The notes: generated by a model not told the origin, from the letters alone. A stretch of 32,619 nt of DNA from CAZZKG01 sp964654825 (GCA_964654825.1 CAZZKG010000044.1:1-32619); one strand, 5' to 3'. Shown: positions 18,801 to 27,022, counted from the first letter of the stretch. Numbers and translations are program-made.

Positions 18801-21724
18801 TGACGGCTGAGGCTTTTAGAACTTCAACTCATCTCATCGTCCGGACCAAGCGGGATTCATTATACAAAATACCGTTGTCGGAGAAAGTGCAATACGGCAC
18901 ACTCTCATTTTTAGGTGAATTGTATTCTTCACTGATCGATCAGCTGGGTACGCATCCCGACCGTAGTAAATTCATTGGAGCCTTTACCAGGGTGCTGAGA
19001 CTCTCATTCTCCGCCGTCGACACGGTCGGAGATCCGAGGGAAGTACAGGATTATCCACCCGGTATGAGTCTCCTGACCAGGGATATCGTGGAAACTATTA
19101 TAGAAGATGCTCAGACAAACCTCGACACAGCTGCCCAATGGGCTTACGACCATAATTTCACCGGGTCCGACAGCCTCAGTCAGAGATTGACGGATGATTT
19201 GATCGATGTAATCGATTCGTACACATCGACCGTTCACACCGATTTCAGTTTCTACCACGCATTGACGGAGGTTGAGTTACCTCTCGAGAACCTGTTCAAT
19301 GTGAGAAGGTATTACGACAATGACATTCTTTCCCGGAATGCATACTACACTCTGAAAAATTCACTCGAGAGCGCATACATGCCTGAGAGATGGCGCGATT
19401 TGAGAAAATCGGCCGGTTTATCGATGAGTTCCCTTCTGAACACAGGTTACGGTCTGCTTCCGCTTGCACTCGACCAGTCTTTCACAGCTCAGAACGTCGG
19501 GATAGGATCCACAGGTGAGGAGGCAGCCGGGATTCTGAGCCGTTACCGTATGGAGTTGACCGGCAAGCCCTCTGCGGTGGAGGGTACAACGATCGATGTC
19601 TGGCAGGGAATGCTCGATCAGCTATCCAGTACTTCTTCAACGTATGAGGAAAAAGCGAGAGAGCTTATCGAGGCTCTATCCGAATCTGATTCACTCGCCG
19701 TACCCGACCTCTTTCTCGAGCTTGCCGCTTCCGATGATTCTCTCAGTGAAGCGGTGGAGAGGGCTTTCAGCCCGGTAAGCGCAGTCTACCCGTTTGGCGA
19801 TGCTTCGATTCCGGGATTCGGAGATACGTATTCCACTCTCAGGGATCTGCAAACCGAAGTCAGGACCCACCGCTTGATGTTTCTCATGCAGACCTATGAT
19901 TTCATGCTCCTGCCGGATCGGATTCTGTCTGCTGATATGGCGGTGGATGCAGGTTCAAAGGCCATCGATTCCATCAGGCTTTACAATCTGGTTCTGTCTG
20001 ATTTCGTAACGTCCCTGTTCACGTCGAAAGCATATCCTCTCGTCACTGTGTCAGAAGTCTTCTCTCCTGATTCGGTCTCGACCTCACAATTCGACACACT
20101 CGAAGTCCGGCTGGAAAACCTCGGTGCCGGGACAGCTCAGGGTGTCTATGTGAAACTGTACTTCACTCCCGGCCTGACCGAATTTCTGACTGACTCCGTC
20201 TATGTCGGTGATCTGTCGAGCGGCTCTACCACAGATGTGCGGTTCTTTATAAAAGCAATCAGGAGTGGAGTACCCGAAGTGTTCAGAACCGGAGTTGTAA
20301 CCGTCGTTCCATATTCTTCGAATGGTCTCGGTCATCCTGGATTTTCATACCTCAAAATCACCGATCCTGATGATCTCGCCTGGGATAACGGCCCTCTCGA
20401 TGTAGTACCCGGTGATTCTGTAGTGACCATCCGCATCGTCCAGCCGGTCGGAGGCGAACAGATCGCAGGTGACAGTGAATATGAGATAATCTGGGAATCC
20501 AGGGGTACGGGTATCGACCACATGGTTATCCTTCTCTCGATCGATGGAGGGGCTTCTTATCCAGATACGGTCACTGCGTGGACCGAGAATGACAGTTCGT
20601 TCCTGTGGACAGTACCACAGGTAAACACCATGGAGACGAAAATACAGGTCGTCGGCATATCGGCCGGAGACATCGAGCTTGCGAAGAATGAATCATCCAC
20701 AAACTTCATCATCGATTCATCCCCTCCGATAGTTGATGTCGTCTTCCCGGACGGCGGTGACACGCTGTTCGTCGGAATCGAATATGACATCAAATGGGCT
20801 ACAGTCGACACATTCCCGCCATCCGGAGGTGACACACTCGCCTTTGCGGGGGACACCGGTAGAATGAGGAAAACTGCTGCCGGTAATTCAAAGGAACCCG
20901 GGATGAAAACGCTTCTCGTGACTTCACCGGGTAAAAAGGGAAGAGTGGCAGAGGAAATAACGAAGAAGACCGGCCTGATAACAGGCTCCCGGAACTTTAC
21001 CGACAGTGCGGGTGAGAAAGACCACACCCGGCGAGTCCGGGGACCCGAGCATATCATGCCGACCGGTGATCCCTTCACGGTCAGCCTTTTCTATTCTACC
21101 GATTCCGGAAACAATTGGCGGATCATCGCACTCGATGAACCTGACGACAGCTCTTACATCTGGACCGTTCCCAATAATCAGTCGGACAGTTGTCGTATCG
21201 CAGTCGAGGCAATAGACGGGGCGGGCAATCACGGATCGGCGGTGAGTGACTCAGATTTCGTCATCACGACGCTTCTCTCGGCACGGGCCGGTGGTGTCAA
21301 GGAAGGTACGAAGGGTAAGAGAGATCTAAGGAAACCTCCAGGCGCATCCGGTGCTATACAGGGTCTCACAAAACTCGGCCTAGAAGATGTGCGCCTCGCT
21401 GTCCAAGATGACAATGTGTTTTTAGGTGCTGAAGTGCCCGTCCGGATGGAGCTCTCGCAGAACATTCCGAATCCGTTCAATCCTTCCACCACGATCACAT
21501 TTGCGGTTCCCGGTGCTTATGATGTGGAGACCCGGCTCGAGATTTACGACATTCGAGGCAGAAAGATCACCACTCTCACCTCGGGGTCTTTCACTCCGGG
21601 GTGGTACGAGGTAACATGGGATGGTAGCGACTCACGGGGTGTACCTTCCGGTTCGGGTGTGTACATCTATCTGCTGCGGGTCGGGGATCAGGTGACGACA
21701 CGGAAGATGACACTTCTCCGATAG
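15836..21724 (+). CDS. Giant secreted FG-GAP/Ig-repeat protein with FlgD-like sorting tail (paralogue B)
   Basis: This 1962-residue paralogue of the preceding gene keeps the same domain order. It has a signal peptide (1-20), seven FG-GAP repeats (about 22-375), Ig-like domains (380-770), an invasin-like Ig domain (771-868), the helical unknown domain (876-1398), a CARDB-like domain (1401-1505), and a tail with IPNPFNPSTTI and VYIYLLRVGDQ. Three propeller loops read DFNEDSHQDL or DFNEDSMQDI, with Ser replacing the usual Gly. Unlike paralogue A, it has two extra Kre9/KNH-like domains after 1530 (VGGEQIAGDSEYEIIWES), the second interrupted by a basic low-complexity insert at about 1666-1741. ATG 15836 is chosen over ATG 15830 because AAGGAG (15824-15829) abuts the latter. 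Only 77 bases separate the two genes, so co-transcription is likely. Confidence 0.87.
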   Translation: MKRFVLLVTLTAISAVNVLGVEPGSIRRFPVGDEPWYLAVGDFNEDSHQDLVTADASSGTITVLFGTGFGGFPDTTMYFSGSFPQVLAVGEFNRDGHEDIVVCNSGPTMVQRDTQVIDDIAIFYGDGTGNFFNYINIDIGDYPAGVTIGDFNEDSMQDIAVANYRTHDVVILLGKTNGSFDIHQTIVTGGGPRSLIVGDFNEDSHQDLAVGLRTASLLTILEGDGSGSFTETETRYELYQFPRQVVVGDFNVDGHQDVAGACRGNSRIGVLHGRGDGTFSGPDYYDSGSYPRSMAVVDIDNDGRSDLATGNFDSNDVSFFMGNEDGTFIRWLDQPIGQSPRMLVEGDFDEDGYHDLAVVNAAGDEVAIMYGTPEFIKPRFVSPADSTWTNTNPTFVWEAAPGAKYFQLLLSDTLNTFSWSRIIHDDTSIAYDGNIPLSGGTPYTWTVRQNTGGRFWSYPDSWIFLRAGLQSTIGTPQPKAPSGVDVMLPELFSWNGVDSAQKYSVDFYPDSSTDVSIWSGYTDRELMMVPGFADSSLMDSTLYWSVTAWDSSGNPAIPSEKIPFTLKSSTYVPGIPVLFEPQSSDTVTQTPVTLTWSWPSGATRFTLRFSVDAGFPPDPDRTWTVEDITDSTISIDLSPADENVYWYVSASNGAGESSPSLTDNFTFTVIDTTLLSSVVITTPAEGMTYPFGNEISGVARIKGNYNGTVSGVWKVDGDSIASFDSELIDTAGVEVHSPSIGLSGDGPHTMEVVVVNPESLSTGELNFSISPDSVGEAAGLLLSVNPQSIPADGHSTALIDAFVVDEDGEIVRSDSARLVAFVILGEADFTDSSYAYTENGKVTISVTSTAVPDTQILVFGLNDSLQTGFVTMNTREDSVQSELSLLEAHMDRLQALYLEIYDPPNDIPVNSFDQSSVQAFLDERIIGVPEPAEEDKSAMRRLLYLERLLHHGYHYEYDQTFPDPQIGPGEGYLRMADNLAMITWESSVLTAEAFRTSTHLIVRTKRDSLYKIPLSEKVQYGTLSFLGELYSSLIDQLGTHPDRSKFIGAFTRVLRLSFSAVDTVGDPREVQDYPPGMSLLTRDIVETIIEDAQTNLDTAAQWAYDHNFTGSDSLSQRLTDDLIDVIDSYTSTVHTDFSFYHALTEVELPLENLFNVRRYYDNDILSRNAYYTLKNSLESAYMPERWRDLRKSAGLSMSSLLNTGYGLLPLALDQSFTAQNVGIGSTGEEAAGILSRYRMELTGKPSAVEGTTIDVWQGMLDQLSSTSSTYEEKARELIEALSESDSLAVPDLFLELAASDDSLSEAVERAFSPVSAVYPFGDASIPGFGDTYSTLRDLQTEVRTHRLMFLMQTYDFMLLPDRILSADMAVDAGSKAIDSIRLYNLVLSDFVTSLFTSKAYPLVTVSEVFSPDSVSTSQFDTLEVRLENLGAGTAQGVYVKLYFTPGLTEFLTDSVYVGDLSSGSTTDVRFFIKAIRSGVPEVFRTGVVTVVPYSSNGLGHPGFSYLKITDPDDLAWDNGPLDVVPGDSVVTIRIVQPVGGEQIAGDSEYEIIWESRGTGIDHMVILLSIDGGASYPDTVTAWTENDSSFLWTVPQVNTMETKIQVVGISAGDIELAKNESSTNFIIDSSPPIVDVVFPDGGDTLFVGIEYDIKWATVDTFPPSGGDTLAFAGDTGRMRKTAAGNSKEPGMKTLLVTSPGKKGRVAEEITKKTGLITGSRNFTDSAGEKDHTRRVRGPEHIMPTGDPFTVSLFYSTDSGNNWRIIALDEPDDSSYIWTVPNNQSDSCRIAVEAIDGAGNHGSAVSDSDFVITTLLSARAGGVKEGTKGKRDLRKPPGASGAIQGLTKLGLEDVRLAVQDDNVFLGAEVPVRMELSQNIPNPFNPSTTITFAVPGAYDVETRLEIYDIRGRKITTLTSGSFTPGWYEVTWDGSDSRGVPSGSGVYIYLLRVGDQVTTRKMTLLR

Positions 21725-21740
21725 GATCACTTATCTCTGA

Positions 21741-22238
21741 TCAGTCATCTGTCTTTTTACCGAGTGTTGTGAGGAAGAAGTTTTCCAGCTGTTTGACCGA
21801 TCCATAGACTTCCTCACTGAGCTTGTTCGAGAGGATGATCTCTTTCGGCTGGACAACGAGCAGGACTGCCGGCGTACCGGATTCCTTTTCGATGTATCTC
21901 ATGAGCAGTCGTACCTCCCGCGCGTGTTTCCCGATCCCGTTCCTGTCCAGCATATCCTCATTGAAGAGCACAGTCTCTCCGGGATGTTTCCCGAGGTCGA
22001 CTGCTTTTATGACGAGGACAAGGTCGGGCCGGTCGGTGGGGATGTATGAGAGAACGGATTCGAGGCCTTCGTGACTCTCGTAGGTGAGGGCGTTGATCCT
22101 CCCCTTGAGACGCTGAACCAGCTTGGGACCTACTCCATCATCTCCGAGGTTCCTGTTGCCGATTCCGATGATCGCAACCCTCTTCTTCTGAATGATCTTG
22201 TGGAGTTCATTCAGAGATATTGTGGGAAACTTGATCAT
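21741..22238 (-). CDS. Hydrogenase maturation protease-like protein (peptidase M52)
   Basis: This 165-residue protein resembles HybD/HycI/HyaD endopeptidases, which trim the large subunit of [NiFe] hydrogenases after nickel insertion. Visible features are IIGIGNRNLGDDGVG (Asp33/Asp34, where HybD has its first nickel-sensing acidic residue), VIKAVDLG (Asp81), and a His at 105 (GKHAREVRLL), matching the Glu/Asp-Asp-His arrangement of the family. Numbering is from ATG 22238. An upstream TTG at 22247 is possible but overlaps the -10 box. No hydrogenase subunit or Hyp accessory gene lies in the window, so it is an orphan here and its substrate is unknown. It converges on paralogue B with only 16 bases between them. 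Confidence 0.85.
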   Translation of the reverse strand: MIKFPTISLNELHKIIQKKRVAIIGIGNRNLGDDGVGPKLVQRLKGRINALTYESHEGLESVLSYIPTDRPDLVLVIKAVDLGKHPGETVLFNEDMLDRNGIGKHAREVRLLMRYIEKESGTPAVLLVVQPKEIILSNKLSEEVYGSVKQLENFFLTTLGKKTDD

Positions 22239-22246
22239 GGCCCACA

Positions 22247-22275
22247 ATTATAACACGGCAGGGCTGATTTTGCAA
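22247..22275 (-). promoter_or_regulatory. Promoter giving a probably leaderless transcript for the M52 protease
   Basis: On the minus strand TTGCAA (22270-22275) and a perfect TATAAT (22247-22252) are spaced by 17 bases. The ATG at 22238 begins only 8 bases after the -10, so transcription should start at or within a few bases of the start codon. No Shine-Dalgarno sequence is present. Confidence 0.65.
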
Positions 22276-22367
22276 GTGTTAGAGCGGTATTGCAGCGGTA
22301 TTTGTTGCTGTATTCAGGACCACTCTGCCGGAACCCGGCGTGTCTGAATTCCGTCCCTGTCCACGGC

Positions 22368-22396
22368 TTGACCCGCCCCCGAGCACGGGTTAGATT
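22368..22396 (+). promoter_or_regulatory. Candidate promoter for comM-larE
   Basis: TTGACC (22368-22373) and TAGATT (22391-22396) are spaced by 17 bases, about 65 bases upstream of the comM start. Confidence 0.5.
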
Positions 22397-22462
22397 ATCC
22401 AACATTCCTACACCTCCCGACAGGACAAATGAGTTTTCTGTTACCACAGGAGGGAGGAGAGG

Positions 22463-24025
22463 ATGCTGAGTACTGTCGCAAGCTGCACCATTATTGGTAT
22501 CGATGGGTGTCTCGTATCGGTAGAGACTGATATACGCCAGGGACTCCCGTCGTTTTCCATCGTCGGCCTACCGGAATCGGCTGTGAAGGAGAGCAGGGAA
22601 AGAGTATCCTCGGCGATCTCCAACAGCGGATATGATTTTCCCCTCAAACGGATCACCGTCAACCTCGCACCTGCCGATATCCGCAAGTCAGGTACTGCAT
22701 TCGATCTGGCCATAGCAGCCGGAATTCTCACCGCGATGGGCATTATTGCTCCCGAACATCTGGACGGTTACGTCATCCTCGGCGAACTCGCACTCGATGG
22801 CACACTTCGCGGCGTACGCGGAATTCTCTCGATGACAATTCAGGCACGGAATCTCAGGATGAAAGGTGTGATAGTACCCGTAACAAACGCCGAAGAAGCA
22901 TCTGTCGTCAAGGGTGTCAATGTGTATGCCGTGGAACACCTCCGAGATGTCATCTCATTAAGGTGCTCCGAAGGAGAGAGGTCGAAAAGGCCTGTCGTTA
23001 AACAGGAGACGATGCAGCAACACACCCCCGGAAAGATCCATGACACAGACATGGTTGATATAAAGGGACAGGATGCGGCCAAGCGGGCACTCGAAGTGGC
23101 CTGTGCGGGGGGGCACAACGTGCTCATGATTGGGCCGCCCGGTTCAGGAAAGACGATGCTTTCGAGGAGGTTACCGACCATTCTGCCGGACATGACTCTC
23201 GATGAACAGATAGAGACCACCCGGATCCACAGTGTCGCCGGCATGTTACCCAGAGGAATTTCTCTTCTCTCCGCGAGGCCCTTCAGAGCTCCACACCACA
23301 CGATCAGTGATGTGGGTCTTGTCGGAGGAGGATCTGTACCGAGACCAGGGGAGATCAGTCTCGCTCATAACGGTGTTCTTTTCCTCGATGAGCTGCCCGA
23401 GTTCCGCAGAAGCGCACTGGAGGTTCTAAGACAGCCGCTCGAGGATGGATGTGTCCACATCGCCCGGGCCAGTTTCTCCGTTGTCTATCCCGCCCGGTTC
23501 ATGCTCGTTGCTGCGATGAATCCATGTCCGTGCGGATACCTCACAGATCTCACGAAGACCTGCATGTGTTCATCAGCAGATATCCAGAGGTATATGACCA
23601 GGCTGTCCGGTCCTCTGCTCGATCGTATCGACATTCACATCGAAGTTCCTTCTGTGCAGGTTGGTGATCTTCTGGGACTAAAAAACGGAGAATCATCACT
23701 TGTGATCGGGAAGAGGATAAGAGATGCGCGGGCAGCCCAGCTCCGGAGGTTTGCCGGGAACACGAAGAAATTCTGCAATGCGCACATGGGTGCGAGCGAA
23801 GCCAGGATGAGGAGTAACCTGGATGGTGAGGCGCTCAATTTCCTGAAAAAGGCTCTGGTGAAGCTGGGGTTTTCGGCCCGTGCTCTTCACCGGATTATCA
23901 AAGTCGCCCGGACTATCGCGGACCTGGAAGAAGAGAATAAGGTGCGAACCCATCACATTGCCGAAGCGGTACAGTATAGAACCCTTGACAGAAACAGGAG
24001 AAATCACCCATCTTACCTGAGGTGA
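22463..24025 (+). CDS. comM: ComM/YifB-type AAA+ helicase (Mg-chelatase family)
   Basis: ComM is a hexameric AAA+ motor that promotes branch migration when incoming DNA recombines during natural transformation. The 520-residue protein has the three-part family layout. An N-terminal ChlI-like domain covers about 1-170 (GLPSFSIVGLPESAVKESRERV). The Mg-chelatase AAA module has Walker A GPPGSGKT at 224-231 and Walker B VLFLDELPEF near 306-315. The C-terminal domain is near 420-515. A CPCG/CMC cysteine cluster near 353-368, also family-typical, may hold a metal. A strong GGAGGGAGGAGAGG stretch precedes the ATG. Its stop lies within the ribosome binding site of the following larE gene. The role in this organism is inferred from the family; no uptake genes are nearby. 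Confidence 0.95.
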   Translation: MLSTVASCTIIGIDGCLVSVETDIRQGLPSFSIVGLPESAVKESRERVSSAISNSGYDFPLKRITVNLAPADIRKSGTAFDLAIAAGILTAMGIIAPEHLDGYVILGELALDGTLRGVRGILSMTIQARNLRMKGVIVPVTNAEEASVVKGVNVYAVEHLRDVISLRCSEGERSKRPVVKQETMQQHTPGKIHDTDMVDIKGQDAAKRALEVACAGGHNVLMIGPPGSGKTMLSRRLPTILPDMTLDEQIETTRIHSVAGMLPRGISLLSARPFRAPHHTISDVGLVGGGSVPRPGEISLAHNGVLFLDELPEFRRSALEVLRQPLEDGCVHIARASFSVVYPARFMLVAAMNPCPCGYLTDLTKTCMCSSADIQRYMTRLSGPLLDRIDIHIEVPSVQVGDLLGLKNGESSLVIGKRIRDARAAQLRRFAGNTKKFCNAHMGASEARMRSNLDGEALNFLKKALVKLGFSARALHRIIKVARTIADLEEENKVRTHHIAEAVQYRTLDRNRRNHPSYLR

Positions 24026-24030
24026 AAACC

Positions 24031-24900
24031 ATGTATTATGAAAAATTGAAAGAACGGATAACAGGTTCCGGCAAAGTGCTTGTGGCATTCTCAGGTGGTG
24101 TGGACAGCACCCTTCTTCTGAAATGTGCCGTCGATGTTCTCGGGAAAGCCAACGTCATCGCGGCCACGGCTCTTTCGGAAACCTATCCGGCATGGCAGCG
24201 TGAAGATGCTTCTAAAATCGCGACTTCGCTCGGTGTGAAACACCTGACGTTCGAGACCGAGGAACTCAACATCCACGGCTTCAGGGAAAACGCTCCCGAC
24301 AGATGTTACCACTGCAAGAAGGAGCTCTACCAGAAACTCATCGAACTTTCCCGGGAAGCGGGTTGTGACACGGTGTTCGATGGTTCGAACCTCGATGACA
24401 CTGGGGATTACCGTCCCGGTCTCAATGCTCTGAGAGAACTCGGCATACGGAGCCCTCTCATCGAGGCGGCTCTCACGAAAGCTCAGATCAGAGAGATATC
24501 AAAAACCCTTGGACTCCCGACGTGGAATAAACCTTCCTTCGCGTGTCTGTCTTCGAGATTTCCTTACGGCGATGAGATCACGGAAGAAGCCCTCACGATG
24601 GTCGACAGGGCGGAGACTTTTCTACGGGAGCTCGGTTTCCGGCAACTGAGAGTTCGGCACTATGATACCCTCGCGAGGATCGAGGTAGGGAAGGATGAGC
24701 TCGAGCGGGTTCTCTCGAGCGAAGTGAGGGACAGGGTAACCGAAGCTTTCAAGGCAATCGGTTACCGGTATGTCTGCATTGATCTCGAGGGATACAGGAC
24801 CGGGAGCATGAACGAAGTTCTCCCTACTGATGTATCCGGGGGGTTGAAGGCGCCAACTCGGGGTTGTAAGGGTCGGTCTGATATGCCCAATCGAAAATAA
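24031..24900 (+). CDS. larE: LarE-type ATP-dependent sacrificial sulfur transferase
   Basis: LarE adds sulfur to the carboxylates of the nickel-pincer nucleotide precursor used by lactate racemase and related LarA enzymes. The 289-residue protein has the PP-loop SGGVDST at 21-27, a Cys92-x-x-Cys95 pair (DRCYHCKKEL), and Cys172 in FACLSSRFPYG, the position of the sacrificial cysteine of Lactiplantibacillus LarE. ATG 24031 lies 5 bases after GAGGTGA (24019-24025), which spans the comM stop, so the two genes are coupled; a GTG at 24022 is a weaker alternative. The C-terminus runs about 20 residues past the usual GYRTGSMNEVL ending, into the antisense of the next gene. LarA, LarB and LarC are not in the window, so the dependent enzyme is unknown. 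Confidence 0.92.
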   Translation: MYYEKLKERITGSGKVLVAFSGGVDSTLLLKCAVDVLGKANVIAATALSETYPAWQREDASKIATSLGVKHLTFETEELNIHGFRENAPDRCYHCKKELYQKLIELSREAGCDTVFDGSNLDDTGDYRPGLNALRELGIRSPLIEAALTKAQIREISKTLGLPTWNKPSFACLSSRFPYGDEITEEALTMVDRAETFLRELGFRQLRVRHYDTLARIEVGKDELERVLSSEVRDRVTEAFKAIGYRYVCIDLEGYRTGSMNEVLPTDVSGGLKAPTRGCKGRSDMPNRK

Positions 24901-25657
24901 CATAATCCCCGATGATATTCGTGATCCTCACCTGGGCAAAATTTCCATCCTGTGTTTGAAGCACATAAGTGTATCCAGTATACGCGGGCCAGCTCCCGTT
25001 CGCGACGTAGGAGTTGAGCGGGTCCGTGGGGTCAGGAGCGTAGTTCATATCGGCAAAGGAAACCGTAGGTCCCCACATCATGATGAGTGTAACGCGGGAT
25101 CCGCTCCGGTTGCCACCTCTCAGGTAGGGTGTCGCATCCGGATCACTGATTGAGAAGTAGAAGTCCGCAATCTGACTGTCTGCCGAAATAGCCCCCGTAC
25201 CCGACAACCCCATCTGAAAACTGAATCCAGCCGTCGAGGGTGAGGTGTTCGCATCAGTCAACTGGATATCGTATCCGGTTGGTCTAGGCGTGTCGTAGGT
25301 CGCGATCGACAGTTCGCTCTCGTTGCCGTCCAGGTCAAAAGCAGACACCGCGTAATAGACCGTTTCACCGTTTCTTACATCCATGTCGACGTAGTTTGTA
25401 TCTGCTGTTGTCGACATGAGATTGAAATCGGTTCCGTTGAAGCTCCAGTACGTATTGTAGGCTTCCAGATCTGATTCGTTGTTCGACCGCCAGATGAGAA
25501 GTACATTTTCATTCCCTGTTATCGTGGTGAGCCCTCCAGGTGCCGCGGGGGGAGTATAGTCCCCGGGGCCGATCGGGCCATCGTCATTACCACAGCCGAC
25601 CAGGGAGGCCACCAGAAATGCTGCTGCCAGAAAAAACACGGTCCTTTTTCTCGTCAT
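24824..25657 (-). CDS. Lipoprotein with fibronectin type III domain
   Basis: This 277-residue exported protein has a lipoprotein signal (FLAAAFLVASLVGC) with the lipidated cysteine at 22, followed by an acidic spacer. One FN3 domain lies at about 36-118 (LLIWRSNNESDLEAYNTYW, ending YYAVSAFDLDGNESELS). The C-terminal 150 residues form an unrecognised, probably beta-rich domain ending VIFDWAYQTDPYNPEL. It is presumably anchored in the outer or inner membrane and faces the periplasm or surface. A GGAGG lies 7 bases upstream of the ATG. Its last 77 bases overlap the end of larE on the opposite strand. No specific function can be assigned. Confidence 0.85.
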   Translation of the reverse strand: MTRKRTVFFLAAAFLVASLVGCGNDDGPIGPGDYTPPAAPGGLTTITGNENVLLIWRSNNESDLEAYNTYWSFNGTDFNLMSTTADTNYVDMDVRNGETVYYAVSAFDLDGNESELSIATYDTPRPTGYDIQLTDANTSPSTAGFSFQMGLSGTGAISADSQIADFYFSISDPDATPYLRGGNRSGSRVTLIMMWGPTVSFADMNYAPDPTDPLNSYVANGSWPAYTGYTYVLQTQDGNFAQVRITNIIGDYVIFDWAYQTDPYNPELAPSTPRIHQ

Positions 25658-26083
25658 GGTATTCCTCCGGGAAAAAACGAGGAAGTTTCAACTCGCGTGA
25701 CGTATAAAACGATTCCACTATATCGCCTAAGCAGGTACCATGCCACGGGAAACTTGCCGCTTCGGTTGGTAAGATCGGGAGTTAAAAAGCCGGGAAAATA
25801 TCTGTTTATCGCCCCAAACCATTTTAAATTAATATCTTAGAGTATCTATGTGAACCGGGGTCGCCGTGCTGCCCGAGTGTGAAAAAAAAACCGGAAACGG
25901 CCAATCCCGGACTCTCTGTCCTCTTTCCTGGACAGATGTGTCCTTTCGAGCGTCTTCCGGAATCACCTCCTCTTATCCTTTATAATCACGTCGAATACTT
26001 TCCAACCGGTCTTGCCTCGAAGGGGGACGAGTGATATATTGAAACGTCGGAGGAATGGATATTACTGTTGATAGGAGGCATGA
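25658..26083. other. Divergent intergenic region (426 bases)
   Basis: No supported gene lies here. The region separates the lipoprotein gene (leftward) from the MerB homologue (rightward). It holds an AT-rich patch (about 25790-25850), an A9 run near 25882-25890, a perfect 6-bp hairpin CTGTCC/GGACAG at 25916-25921 and 25930-25935, and the promoter at 26012-26040. No clear leftward promoter for the lipoprotein was found. Confidence 0.6.
26012..26040 (+). promoter_or_regulatory. Candidate promoter for the MerB homologue and dehydrogenase
   Basis: TTGCCT (26012-26017) and TATATT (26035-26040) are spaced by 17 bases. The gene start follows about 43 bases after the -10. Confidence 0.55.
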
Positions 26084-27022
26084 TTGTCCAATGAGAAGAA
26101 GAAACAGAAGACTTTGAAAAGTCCAGGCACCATACTGTCCGTTGTCGGGGTTGTTCTCCTTATTCTTGTGATCGGTATGTACGGTGACGATTTGATCGAA
26201 GTTTTCTCCTCTGCGACGGTCAGGGATGACATCGTTCAGCTCACCATCGAGGAGGAAGGCTTCGTCGACGCTCTGCTCACAGAGTGGAGCCAGGATTTTC
26301 GAATCACCAACATCCAGCAGGCTGCTCAAAACGAGGGTGTAGACTACAATCATGATATGCGGTACCGTATTACGTCATACCTGGCAAAAACACCTCGGCT
26401 GCACCGCCAGCTCATGTCATGGAAGTATCCCACCTTTGCGCTGACCAACGATGAAAAGAAACTGGCCAAATTCATCATGATCAGGACGGCTTCCGGGGGT
26501 GACATGCCCACCATGGAGGAGATGAAAAAAGCTCTTGGTGTTGACGAAGACACGATCGATGAGGCATTTTTTATACTCTACCAGCTGGCATTTCTCGACC
26601 GGGGGAAGAGGTTGAAGTTCTTGCCCGGCCCGTACTCACTCAATCCCGATCATGCTGAGCACGTACCTGATTGGTCTCTTCACTATACAGAGATTGTCAG
26701 AGAGGATGGACGAAAGTTCAACGTACAGTGTTTCCTCGATGCTCTGAAGCTGATCTACGAAGATTTTCTAGGTGAGAAGATTACGATAAACACATACTGC
26801 CCTGACTGCCTGCAGGAGATCAAGGTGGAGTTCGAAGGTGGGGTGGTGACCGATGTCCAGCCAACCTCATTGGTTGTTCTCAAGGGTGGTACCTGTCCTA
26901 CGAACCTCGCATTCGTCTCAGAGGGTCACCTGAAAAAATGGGCAAGCATGCAGTCAGCGATCGAAGACCGCAACGCATACTCGATCTCTCAACTGATCGA
27001 CATAATAGAAATGCAGAGATGA
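26084..27022 (+). CDS. Membrane-anchored alkylmercury lyase (MerB) homologue
   Basis: The 312-residue protein begins with a basic segment (KKKQK) and one membrane helix (about 15-33), then roughly 80 residues of unknown nature. From about 120 it follows MerB, which cleaves carbon-mercury bonds. A winged-helix-like part (122-190) precedes the core motif VQCFLDAL with Cys216 and Asp219, then INTYCPDC (Cys239), VVTDVQPTSLVV, and CPTNLAFVSEGHLKKWAS with Cys271. These align with E. coli-plasmid MerB Cys96, Asp99, Cys117 and Cys159, so the catalytic Cys/Asp/Cys set appears intact. Cys239 and Cys242 form an extra CxxC. The start is TTG 26084, 5 bases after AGGAGG (26073-26078). ATG 26080 is out of frame and stops after four codons. 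It lies 25 bases from the dehydrogenase gene. No merR, merA or merT is nearby, so the true substrate is unproven. Confidence 0.8.
   Translation: MSNEKKKQKTLKSPGTILSVVGVVLLILVIGMYGDDLIEVFSSATVRDDIVQLTIEEEGFVDALLTEWSQDFRITNIQQAAQNEGVDYNHDMRYRITSYLAKTPRLHRQLMSWKYPTFALTNDEKKLAKFIMIRTASGGDMPTMEEMKKALGVDEDTIDEAFFILYQLAFLDRGKRLKFLPGPYSLNPDHAEHVPDWSLHYTEIVREDGRKFNVQCFLDALKLIYEDFLGEKITINTYCPDCLQEIKVEFEGGVVTDVQPTSLVVLKGGTCPTNLAFVSEGHLKKWASMQSAIEDRNAYSISQLIDIIEMQR

Noticed and set aside
24622..24903. Minus-strand 93-codon frame under the end of larE
   Set aside because: It is antisense to conserved LarE sequence. It would continue the lipoprotein only if the G6 tract were one base shorter.
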